From contig JAJTUP010000110.1 of NCBI GenBank assembly GCA_021399435.1, forward strand, positions 116,256 through 180,255: DNA of 64,000 nucleotides, written 5' to 3'. Below, one piece after another: positions 9,988 to 19,900 of the stretch. Position 1 is the stretch's first letter. Every line of letters starts with the position of its first letter. The notes under the pieces were generated by a model. That model worked only from the letters and a program-made list of their open reading frames with translations. It searched no databases and was not told the origin of the DNA. The position numbers and the translations under genes were made by a program. Origin of the DNA: Diaporthe sp. PMI_573 (Eukaryota > Ascomycota > Sordariomycetes > Diaporthales > Diaporthaceae).

Positions 9988-11055
9988 TTAAAAAGAAGCA
10001 TCGCTATCTGACTTGATCACAAATGAAAGATTCATTGACAGGTCAGTATGCCAGTGTATGCACACCACCTCAGTTTTCTTTCACTGAGGAGAAGACTACA
10101 GACGATTCTCCCGCAGTCAGGCATCGGAATAAATTAAAACCTTAACCCGTGGTGATAAGCCTTTCCCCCGTGCATTGGAAATCCGTCGATGTCCGAACCG
10201 GGCCATTTGCATTCGTCCGACAAAGTAGCGGCATTTGAACACCAGCCACTTATTAAATATCACATCAATTGACGCTTCAATTTCATCTTGTACTCATGAA
10301 ATTTATCATCATGCAACAAGGAATATGGGGTCCCAACAAGTCACTGAGTCGACTGTCCTGGACAATCCAGGCGGGAAATTGTTATGTTTGACCATTTTGG
10401 GGTACCGCAAACATCGGCGAAAGGCACCGCAGCACCGCTCAGGCCCATACGGCGCCCAAGTCAGGGCTGAGCCTCGCTCAGGCCAGCGTGCATCGAGATC
10501 CATGAGGGATGGGCAGGTCAGGTTATAAGATGGGTGGCTAGACGCACTAGAATCACAATGTAGTTAGGCATCGCAACATAGCACAGAATGTTCAGATCCT
10601 GATCTGCCCTCATGCAACCCCTTGCCCAGCATCTTCCCCAGTGACCTCTCGACATTATATGGTTGTCTTCTAAGGGTCAAAAATGGGCGCGCAAACTTGA
10701 TGAATATATCGAATAGCACGAAAATGTCGTGAGCAGGAGGGCTGTCTTCAGGAACATCACGAATCATTCTCCTTGCAACCGCGAACAGATTGGCCATATA
10801 ATTCCGGCGATGATCTATTCCGATGATGGAGCAGAGCCGAGGCGGCTAGTCAAAGGACTATGCATTACAACTGGTACGCATACACTGATGTCCCAGGTTT
10901 GGCGGAATTACTAAGCCAGCCTTCATGGCACAATTCTGCCTATCTACCACACTTCTCCGAGCATTTCCATCGAGGAAATACTGACTCGTCGGGTATATTG
11001 GCAAGAACTCAGAGCATGTGATAGGTAGCACGTGGTGGGAGCTGCGTGTAGCTCT
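9988..11055. other. About 1 kb without a supported gene, containing dispersed repeat copy 2
   Basis: Apart from the repeat at 10412-10657 I see only short open frames. The minus-strand frame at 10664-10797 (DIFVLFDIFIKFARPFLTL) is hydrophobic and protein-like but unrecognised. The cyclin gene ends at 11056, so the last few hundred bases include its 3' region. Confidence 0.5.
10412..10657 (+). repeat. Dispersed repeat, copy 2
   Basis: Matches 7062-7302 in the same orientation with well over 90% identity by eye. It ends in CAGCATCTTCCCC and GACCTCTCGACA in both copies. The flanking bases differ, so this is a transposed or duplicated unit rather than one long segmental duplication. Confidence 0.85.
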
Positions 11056-12226
11056 TTAACCCTGGCCGTAGACACCAAACGAGGCACCATCGGGAGTGAT
11101 AGGTGGCGTCATGTAACCATCAGCGACACCAGGCGCTGAGCTGTGGCCGTTGAGGGGAGTGCTGTAGATCTCAGCACTCTGGACCGGGCTGCCGCACTGG
11201 GCGGGAGGAGTCGCGGGTGCGTTGACCGGTGGCCGTTGAAGGGCAGCCTGTTTCGCCAGGAAGTCGGCGAGCTTGGTCGACGCGCGAGAGAAGTGGTTGA
11301 ACGAGTACTTGCGAGACAGCGTGACAGAGGGCTGGTGCAGGTGTTGAGACAGTATCAGTAGCGTGTCGCGGCAGTCACGGTCCCACTCGCCGGCGTTGAC
11401 CTGAGGTCGGTTGAGGATTGCCCGTGCCAGGCCGTGAGAGGCACGTGCCATGATCGATGGCTTCGTGGAGACAAAGTCACGGTGGTAGAGGGCGATCTCG
11501 CAGAGGTAGGCGGTCATGTCCTTGACCTCACGGTCGTCTTGCTCGTCAGCCCAGATTATAGACTGGAAGAAGTCGACAGTGGGGTGGCCAATGTTCCACA
11601 TCAGCGTGTTGAGGACGTGCATCTCCATCTGGGTGAACATTCCCGCGTCGTATAGGCCGCAGCACATGTTGTTAAGCTCGTTGATCCGGGGGACTCGGTC
11701 CTTCTTGTCACCGTACTTGGCAGCAATCAGGAGGGCTGCGCAGCCAATAAGCTGGTAGTGCTGCTTGTATACCACCCGCTCGGAGCAGTACCTATCAAGC
11801 AGATTGATGGTCAGGAAGAGTGTTTCCCGAAGGAGTGAGAAAGAAGCATGTGCCTCGATCAGGAAGTCGATCAGGTAGGGTCTCATGAGCCACTGAATCT
11901 CACGCTGCATGTCAATGAGGTTGGCATCGGGTAGTGTCTTGTCCTATTGCGGAGTCGGGCAGAGTTCCCCAGCAGACAGCCCGGAGTGGGCGATGGCAGG
12001 CAGGAAGCAAGCTAACCTCCATGTGCCTCGCGTGTTGCATGATGTCCTCTAGGTATTCATCACTGGCGACCCTTGAGAGCTCGTGGGCAATTGTGATCTG
12101 CCTGTCGACTTTCGCGTCCCACCTCCTGGCGTGGACCAGGCTTGTAGCTCGCTCAGCAGAGAACTGGCGTGCCCTTTGGTACTCGGGCTCGAAGACGTCC
12201 TCAACTGGTTGAGAGTGGGGAGCCAT
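11056..12226 (-). CDS. Cln-type G1/S cyclin
   Basis: Encodes a G1/S-specific cyclin, the regulatory partner of the cyclin-dependent kinase that commits fungal cells to division. Two exons: 12226-12017 and 11943-11056, with a 73-nt intron (GTTAGC..TAG), giving 365 residues. The N-terminal cyclin box includes EIQWLMRPYLIDFLIEAH and LLDRYCSERVVYKQHYQLIG, followed by AAKYGDKKDRVPRINELNNM, a highly conserved stretch. A second helical repeat follows (about residues 190-270), then a Pro/Ser/Thr-rich tail with TPP and TPITPDG sites that could be phosphorylated for turnover. The start at 12226 (MAPHSQPVEDVF) is chosen because the frame upstream reads like 5' UTR. The gene seems intact although transposons flank it on both sides. 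I cannot tell whether it is the main Cln gene or an extra copy. Confidence 0.88.
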
Positions 12227-12880
12227 CTCGCTGGAGTGGGGTTCTCTTTTCTTTTTAAGTTGAATTGCAATGGATATCGTCGATGACGGCTTCGGCAGCT
12301 CGAAAATATGCACACACAAGTTCTCCAGGAAACTTGTTTTATTTGGTTTTGTTGACGGGGCGTTCAACCTTCGCGGTAAGAACAAATCGGACCGGCCGCT
12401 GTCGAGATGATGAAAGGTCAGAAAGTGGTGTCAAACGAGATTATCAAATGGCCTAGTCGACTACGTTTATTAGTATTATTAATAAGGTGTTGTTCACTGT
12501 GCTAAGTGGATGACAGGTTGATTAGACAACGAGTGACAATGGCCAATGCAGGCTGGTTTTAAAAGTGGGGACTGTGGACTCCTGGTTTACCACAACCCTA
12601 ATGCGGAACCACCCCAACCGCAGGACTGGGACATAGGCCACTGTGAGTTTGACGGACAGTTTTACGACGACGACGACGATGATGATGGTCAGGAATTATG
12701 CGAGGGTTAGGGTTAATCTCACCATTGTTTGCTACAGCCTCTAACGCTGTCTCATCTCTTCAATTGTTGGTCAAACTCTTACGCTACTAAATAGTATTTT
12801 AAAGGGTAGGCGTTTTATTAAGACATAGTATATAATAGCAGACAAACCCCTAGTTTCTAAGATTCTTCTGTATTTCCTTA
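12227..12880. other. Upstream region of the cyclin gene, no gene seen
   Basis: Contains the presumed cyclin promoter. A short acidic-coding run (GACGACGACGATGATGATGG, about 12665-12688) and a half-conserved AGGGTTAGGGTTAA at 12702-12715 resemble low-complexity sequence, not genes. It ends at the TA target site of pogo element 2. Confidence 0.6.
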
Positions 12881-13115
12881 ACGTGGTTTATCACCCAGCC
12901 GGTCATATCACCCAGCCGGTCACTTTTACTAACTCCACCAACTTTCGTCGACCCTAGCACCCACCTAGGGCAAAGGAATCAATAAAAGTTAGCACCAATT
13001 GGTGCCAACTGCTTCAAATTCCTTATTTTGTATGAAGTTAGTCAATTTAGAGTTGTGGTGGGGTTGCAGTGCCAGTCTGAAAACTTAAAGTTTTGGTGGG
13101 CAGGTTTGTTTTTGG
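12881..13115 (+). repeat. Left inverted repeat region of pogo element 2
   Basis: Imperfect inverted match to about 14965-15206. It contains the palindromic core ACCAATTGGT and two copies of a 15-bp direct repeat that may be transposase binding sites (inference). Confidence 0.75.
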
Positions 13116-13200
13116 TGCAGATCGCGTCCCCATTTTTCGCGTCAATCTCGCATCACTCTACCTACTTAAATATTCAACACGCTAGAAATCAACAACCACA

Positions 13201-14883
13201 ATGCCAATCTACTCTAAAGAAGAGAAAGTCCAACTAGCAGTTCAGGCAATCGAGAACTCTAAAAAAAACAAAAAAAAACCCTTAAGCGCACGTCAAGCTG
13301 CACAGATCTTCAACATCCCCCGCAGTACATTGTTAGACAGGATGAATAACCGACCACGTCGCGAAGAATTACGCGTCAACGACCATAAACTTGACCCAAT
13401 CGAAGAGCAAACGCTTATTCGATATATCATTGATCAAGAGGTCCGCGGATTCCCACTACGACTTTCTGGTGTGGAAGATATGGCCAACCTCTTACTAGCA
13501 TCGCTTGATGGCAAGCCTGTGGGCAAGCACTGGGCTCGACGCTTTGTGGATACACAACCTACCTTGAAGACTAGGTTTAATCGGCCTTATGACTACCAGA
13601 GGGCCCTCTGCGAAGATCCAGAGGTCATTGGGAACTGGTTCCGGCTACTCCGCAACATGATGGCCAAGTATGGGATCACAGATGACGATCTCTACAACTT
13701 CGACGAAACTGGCTTCATGATGGGCCAGATAACCTCAACCCTGGTTGTTACACGCTCTGATCGGCATGGAAAGGCTAAATCTATACAGCCTGGAAACCGT
13801 GAATGGGCAACAGCTATTGAATGCATCAATGCAAAGGGCTGGTGTATCCCGCCATTCGTCATTGTCCAAGGCGCCTACCACCTTGCAAACTGGACCACAG
13901 AGTCGGGTTTTCCTGCCGATTGGGTAATCAAGCCTACTCCAAATGGATGGACGGATAACAAGACTGGTCTAGAATGGATTCAGCACTTTAATAAGCATAC
14001 AATTAAGCGAACAATGGGCAAATACCGGATGCTCATCCTGGATGGACACGAGAGCCATGTATCAGCAGAGTTCGAACAGTACTGCAAGGAAAACAACATT
14101 ATCCCTATTAGCATGCCACCACATTCATCTCATCTACTCCAGCCATTGGACGTTGCATTATTTTCGCTATTGAAGCGTGCATACGGCGATGAGATCAACC
14201 TCTTCATCCGGGCCTCGATCAACCACATCACCAAGTCCGAGTTCTTCATTGCGTTTAAGGCAGCCCACGACAAGGTCTTTACGGAAGAAAACATGAAAGC
14301 TGGGTTCAGAGGGGCTGGTATTTCTCCATGGGACCCAGATTCTGTCATTTCCAAGCTGGATGTCCGCCTACAAACTCCAGTACAATCCCTCCCTGTGTCA
14401 CCATCGAAATGGGAATCACAAACACCCTCCAATGCCCACCAGACTGTCCAGCAATCAAGTTTTATCAAGGGCAAGATCTCAGCCCATCAGGGCAGCTCCC
14501 CTACACCAATTATCCAGGCAGTTGAAAAGTTCACCAAGGGTGCACAAGCAATGGCGCATCAGATCACTCTTTTGAATGATCGGGTCCGTACCCTTGAGAA
14601 GGCTAATATTGGGCTTGCCAAGCGCCGGAGGGCTAAAAGAACACGAGTGCAGCTGGGAGGAGCACTTAGTATTGAGGAATCCCAGGTGATAATTGAAGAG
14701 AAGCAAAAGGGGAAGCGGCCAGCTAGTGAAATGGCTGGTGGTGCCGAAGGGGCAGTCCTCGGCGGACCGCCCCAACGACGATGTGGTAACTGCGGTGAGA
14801 CTGGGCATAATGCAAGAACTTGTGAGAAAGATGTAGAAGGGTCTAGTCAGTCAGATTCCGAGTGTATAATAGTACATTCTTAA
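13201..14883 (+). CDS. Fot1/pogo transposase with C-terminal zinc knuckle
   Basis: A complete 560-residue DDE transposase that would cut and paste the surrounding element. An N-terminal Psq helix-turn-helix (residues about 28-48, ARQAAQIFNIPRSTLLDRM) is followed by a CENP-B-type domain (about 65-125). In the catalytic core Asp1 lies in YNFDETGF (about 166), Asp2 in MLILDGHESH (about 281) and Asp3 in LLQPLDVALFSLLK (about 317). A basic coiled region follows (NDRVRTLEKANIGLAKRR). The C-terminus holds a CCHC zinc knuckle, CGNCGETGHNARTC (about 528-541), uncommon but known in fungal pogo proteins and likely to bind nucleic acid. The short 5' leader and the ATG context (CACAATGCC) support this start. 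No stop or frameshift is present. Confidence 0.93.
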   Translation: MPIYSKEEKVQLAVQAIENSKKNKKKPLSARQAAQIFNIPRSTLLDRMNNRPRREELRVNDHKLDPIEEQTLIRYIIDQEVRGFPLRLSGVEDMANLLLASLDGKPVGKHWARRFVDTQPTLKTRFNRPYDYQRALCEDPEVIGNWFRLLRNMMAKYGITDDDLYNFDETGFMMGQITSTLVVTRSDRHGKAKSIQPGNREWATAIECINAKGWCIPPFVIVQGAYHLANWTTESGFPADWVIKPTPNGWTDNKTGLEWIQHFNKHTIKRTMGKYRMLILDGHESHVSAEFEQYCKENNIIPISMPPHSSHLLQPLDVALFSLLKRAYGDEINLFIRASINHITKSEFFIAFKAAHDKVFTEENMKAGFRGAGISPWDPDSVISKLDVRLQTPVQSLPVSPSKWESQTPSNAHQTVQQSSFIKGKISAHQGSSPTPIIQAVEKFTKGAQAMAHQITLLNDRVRTLEKANIGLAKRRRAKRTRVQLGGALSIEESQVIIEEKQKGKRPASEMAGGAEGAVLGGPPQRRCGNCGETGHNARTCEKDVEGSSQSDSECIIVHS

Positions 14884-14902
14884 GCGGTCCGCGGCGGACC
14901 GC
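14884..14902. repeat. GGTCCGC-armed palindrome, copy 1
   Basis: Nine-base arms around one G (GCGGTCCGC / GCGGACCGC), starting one base after the transposase stop. Related palindromes occur at 37670, 46316 and 50884. It could fold as an RNA hairpin at the 3' end of the transcript. Confidence 0.85.
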
Positions 14903-14964
14903 CCAAATAGTTGACCTGGCTGGTGTAGAATTGGGGTTGATCCTGTATGTCTGAAATGCTCCAT

Positions 14965-15206
14965 TTTGGTGGGGAAGTTGATTTTCCCACCAAAAGCCAG
15001 CCACTTCAGACTGGCACTGCAGCCACGTCAACACCTCTAAATTAACTAAATCAATTAAAAATGAAGAATTGAAAGCAGTTGGCACCAATTGGTACCAAAT
15101 ACAATTGACCTTTTTGCCCTGGGTGGCTGCTGGGGTTGGCTAAAGTTGGTGGTTTACCTAAAAATCGCTCGCTTAGTGTCATCGCTCGCTGACTGTCCAA
15201 CCACGT
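14965..15206 (-). repeat. Right inverted repeat region of pogo element 2
   Basis: Imperfect reverse complement of about 12881-13115. It ends AACCACGT followed by TA at 15207-15208. Confidence 0.75.
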
Positions 15207-16939
15207 TATACGGATTTCAGTTGACTTATAAACACCACCCTATGTATAAGAAAAAAACGACAGTACTTATAGAGACGGTAGAAAAAGTAATGCCCACGAA
15301 GTCCATATGGAAGTTGAGTAGCAACTGAGGCACGTGTACCACGTGGGATAACCCAATGGCCTGGGCCAAGTCCAGGTCCCCGCCCCTACCACAACATAGT
15401 TATTCCTTTAATGCAATGAAGCGGAAGAGTCTTCAACATCCAAGTACTCCTGAAGATGCGGCATCCAGGGGCATGAAAGGGAGTTCGGAATGGTAGGAAT
15501 CCAGGGTGGACCATCAATCAACGGCTTCAACGACGTTGATCAATATATTGAAATCAATCAACGTCAACGTCAATCAACGGAACCACCGCTTATCTAATCA
15601 ATCAATCCACGAGAAGCCGTCAATATATTGAAACCGTTGATTGGCGTTGACGCTAGACAGGGGTTGCTGCCCGCGACCAAAATTGGGTGATAAGCTGTTA
15701 GCTCTTGATACTCCTAAGCGTGGAAGACTATATAGAATGCTATATTTCTTAACATGTAGTAACAATAACAATACAATCGTCACCCAGCGACGCGTCAAGT
15801 AAACGCGCCGTCGAAAGATTCCTGTGTAAAGGAAAGACAATTAATACCATTACCAGCTACTACGTCGAAAATGGCCCATGACGTACCGACTACATTAACA
15901 CCTGGGAACCTGACTGCCGAAGAAGAGAGCCACGTCTTCAAGAGCTTCAAGGGTTTCTTGTTCTAAGGGGTGGCTGGGTATATGCCCGCTAATTATAGGT
16001 GCCTGAGGCACCTTCCTGTGAATTCTCTGTTTCCACAGTGAATTCACGGTGGATTCACCGTCCAACCGTGATTTCCCATGGACCAACTGTTGGTTGGGTC
16101 TGACAGCTTATATAAGCAATAGTCCAGTGCAATTAACTACGTCCCCTACGCCCCGAGTGCCAATTGCTGCTGCAGCGACTATTGCCCTGCAACGCCGCCT
16201 ACACCACCCATCTCTTGTCAACCACCACACACGACCCACGCCATCTGCAAAAAAAGCACTTAGATGCATTAGTCAATTGACTATCGCGAATTATCACCAT
16301 CTATTTGTTTTGCCTTTTCTTGGTGTTGTGGCGATAGCGCAGGTGCCGGACTACTCGGGCCTCGAGGCGCAATGGCAACGCCCCTATGAACTTTCATCTG
16401 CAGGTTTGCCTTCACCTGTTTCTTCTTGTCGTCACTGAGGATATTAGCCTCCTTGGGCCCTAGAAACTCTTTAGTGATGTTATCCTACATTCAGGAGGAC
16501 AATGGACTGCGGATGACCGGTGCAACAATGCGGGGAAGAAAAACTTTTGGCGCAAATTCGGAGAATAGTTTTAGCTGAGGTAGCAAGCTAAGCAACCAGA
16601 GGCGGTGGACATATGGCACAGTTTGCTCAGTTCCTGCCCCTTCGCCGTCAGAACGGTCGGATTGGGGGGTTGGTGCCAACACGTGTCCCAGATTCGTCCA
16701 AGACATGCTCTTATTATTCGTTCCACATCCTTTGGAGCTGCCGTCGGGTCCAGTTGCTTACTTGGGGGCCAGAACGCAAAGTAGATCGCATATCACGGAA
16801 GCCTCTTTTATAGGCGCGGGATGCGTGCCCAGCAGGGAACATTTTCACACCTAAAGAACCAAGATTTCTAACAGCATAAAAACCAGCGCCGGGCTCTGCC
16901 CAATTAGTTCACCCATGGGAGCGCCTTTAATTACTTAAA
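15207..16939. other. About 1.7 kb without a firm gene
   Basis: The first part holds an ATCAACG-rich repeat block (see 15508-15660). An ATG at 15870 opens 31 codons (MAHDVPTTLTPGNL...) and then stops, with a TATA-like region before it. It looks like the start of an element-encoded ORF, perhaps a gag, but is too short to call. On the minus strand near 16370-16480 a short protein-like run (NILSDDKKKQVKANLQMK) is unassigned. The last part includes the 3' region of dcl2. Confidence 0.4.
15508..15660. repeat. ATCAACG-rich block with two CAATATATTG palindromes
   Basis: CAATATATTG occurs at 15541-15550 and 15621-15630, exactly 80 bases apart, each followed by GAAA and then a TCAACG or TTGATTGG-type motif. 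AACGGCTTC (about 15518) and GAAGCCGT (about 15613) form inverted arms. It may be a decayed MITE or LTR fragment. Confidence 0.5.
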
Positions 16940-19900
16940 CTATACCCTCTTCAATTCCGCCACGGCTTCAGTAGCGGCCTTTACTCTAGCTTCTTCCTTG
17001 AAGAGGGCGCCATCCACGTCTGCAACTTCCTTCTCGCCCAGAAACACCTTGCAACCGAACCTTTCACATCCAATATCCTCTCCTTCAGCCTCCCGGAGCT
17101 CATATCTCACCGTATCAGAGACGGCCAACCGGCCCAGCTCCTCCTTCGGGTGCCAAACATGGTCCGCGGGTTTGGCGCGAAGCCTCCTCAGATATGCCAA
17201 CAGCCCCGACCTCTCGACGAAGGCCTTGCAGGCATCGAAGCTGCCAGAGTCGACCCATATGGCACCGACCAGTGCCTCGTACAGGTCTGAGAAGAACTTG
17301 GGAGCATGAAGCCGGGCTAGCAGCGCCCAAGGGTAGCGTGTGCCGGAATTCATGGCGTCGAGGATGGACTCACGGAGCTCGGCGTGGCGCCTGCGAGTAG
17401 CCTCCCGCTCAGCAGCCAATTCGGCCGACTGGGAGCGCATGTAATACCACAGTGGAGTGGTGGTCTCCACGGCCTGGAGACTTGGGCTGTGCTTCCTGCT
17501 TCCGTTCTCTTCCCCGTTATCTATGTTGATATCGTTTGTTGTCAGCTTCGGTCCCCACTCCATGATCAGGAAGCCGAGAATGTCCGCGTTGACAACGGCG
17601 GTCCGGAGGAGGTGCATTTCCCAATTCTCTAGTGCCTCATGGGTCTCGGTGAAGAGTTCTTCAGCGTGTTAGCTAGAAAGCACCATGAACAACGCGCGGG
17701 TTTGGACAATGTCCTGTGAGGCGTTAAGAAGTATCTGAAATGAGCCCATACGTACCTCCAACTATAATGTGATCCAGTATGGCATCCCCGACAAATTCAA
17801 GGCGTTCGTAAGTGTATAACGCAGTGACGTAGCTCGGGTGGGTCATTGCCTCGACAAGGAGAGCCTTCTCTTCAAAGACATAACCTATAGACTCTTCCAA
17901 CGGCGTATACATTGCAGGAAGGGGCATCTTCTTGGGCTCCACCGCTTCAAACAGAACGTCTCTGGTGGTTTGGATGTCGTTTCCGAGGCCTTCCCCGAGG
18001 AACAAGGACATGCACTGGCGAGCCTTGTCCAGTCCGCCATCGATGTATGAGACTCCAATTACAGCTTCAACGACATCTGCAAGAGTTTTAGTCGCCATCA
18101 CGCGTTTCTGTTCTCCAACGGCGGGGTCCTCGAGAAGGTCTGAGATGTAGGGAGGCCGCCACCGCTCGCCGGTGCCCTTGAGCGCCAGTTGTTTCGAAAC
18201 AATGAATTGGTCCAACCCTGACTCTTGAGCTGCTCTGCACAGCCTCGAGTTGTTTACTATCCTATCTTTGAGACGTGACAGCAATCCCTCTGGCATTCGG
18301 AGATCTGAAGAGTGGGTTAGCGTGCCGCATGATACAGATCTTGCTTGAGCTGACTGGGTGCTGGAAATGCTACAGCGCAACTTCCGAAGCGTAATCTAAG
18401 TAATAGAGATAGAGAAGACGTAAATGACTGGGACAATCAACCTTAGGAGGCCCGTCTGTGGGATAATGGGCGGTGGGATGATGACTGGCATAATCAACTT
18501 ACTGGTCGCGGCGACATTAAGAGTCGCGCAGAGCTTTAAGACGGAGTCTCCCAAAAACTCGTAGCGTTCTGAGGTGTGAGTGTGAGCAAGACTGTGTTTC
18601 CAAATGTTTCGGCGTCTGGATCCTCACCATAGTTCGTTGGCGTTCGAGCGCTTGACGCACAGATTGCAGCCACAACCATCGAAATATCTCCCAGACTGAG
18701 TGGCGCAAGGAGTGTGTTGGATAGCTCGTTGGCTACCAAGTAGACCTCGATATAGCGTAGGAGAGATGGTATCAGGAGACCGAGCTCTGTGAACTCCACC
18801 GGGACATCGTCGATCGTAAGCCCATTCATGGGTAAGACCCGAGAGTAAGGTTTCATGCTGGGCGGTTGTTGAGGGGGCGGTGGTCGGTGAAATAGACCCG
18901 GCCCTCTGGGATATTTGCTGACCGTGACGTATTGGATGTCCTCGGGATCTTCCTCAAAACCTTTGTAGGCTTTCTGCACAGACTCAACTGGGGGTTTGGA
19001 TGGTAGCACAGACTCAAAAATAAAAGGGCTGCCATACGCGTCCCGAACGAGGCGGCCAGTGGAATCTGCGCCAAACGGGGTGCTTGAGGGCTCTGATGTT
19101 AGTTCACCACTGCGTGAGATCAGTCGTACGGCGAAATCCCCTTTTCTAATGTCCAAGCGTCTGTGACCATAGGCCGCTGAGAGCAGAGTCGACGTGACAT
19201 CAACTGAATTGCCAGCACTGTTTACAGCCACCGCTTTGTCGATGTCAAGGATCAGATGGGATTGGTGGTCCAAGTATATATTGACCGGTGGCATATGAGG
19301 AAGAGAAACTGGAAGGACCAGCTCAAGTTCACATTTGACAGAACGGTTTTGGTCAAGTAGTCTCAGGGTCCGCCTTATGATAGCAGAGTCATCTTTCCAA
19401 GCCCGAGCAACCTGTACCCAGGGAACATATTGGGCTCTGGCTTCCTGTTTGGTACAAGTCAGCGGTTTGTGCCAAAAATCCAAGGAAAGAGCTTCAGTCA
19501 AATTTCCTTGTGAAGCACTGGATTAAAGCCCCCAATCCCATATTTGGTACGAGGCCAGCTCAGGACAACAGACGGAAGCATTATGGTGTGGCTTACAATC
19601 AGTCCTGGGCGGCCCGGTAACTCGATGCCAAAGTCCTTGTCTTTGGGCGGCAAGAGATGATCATCGACGAGTTTCGCATGATAGAGAGCTTGGTAAGCTT
19701 GAAAAGCGGCATCTTTGCAAGCATTTTTCTCGGAAAGCCACGCCCTGCTACTTGTAGCCCTGCGGATCTCCGGAGGTAGCGACACCGGGAGGAGCACTGT
19801 AGCTTTGACCAGGTTCGGCGTGCCTGCTCGCGCGTGCTCGTCCACAACGTTTTCAATGATGTAATCGGGGCTGAAGTCGACAAACTTCCTCGAAGACAAG

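Larger units (their letters stand above)
12881..15206 (+). mobile_element. Intact pogo-like transposon with long imperfect TIRs
   Basis: A 2,326-bp element. Both ends start ACGTGGTT and are flanked by TA (12879-12880 and 15207-15208). The inverted similarity is long, about 230 bp, and imperfect. It includes CACCAACTTT, ACCCAGGGCAAA-like, ACCAATTGG-GCCAACTGC and GCAGTGCCAGTCTGAA blocks in matching order at both ends. The left end has a direct repeat TCACCCAGCCGGTCA twice (12891-12922); the right end has a different pair (ATCGCTCGCT). The transposase reads through without interruption, so the element may be active. Confidence 0.88.

Noticed and set aside
12665..12720. Telomere-like AGGGTTAGGGTTAA.
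   Set aside because: Only two units are present, inside unique sequence between genes; there is no array.
15870..15965. Start of a copia-type gag with a 5' LTR before it.
   Set aside because: The frame stops after 31 codons, and neither a second LTR nor a primer-binding site could be identified.
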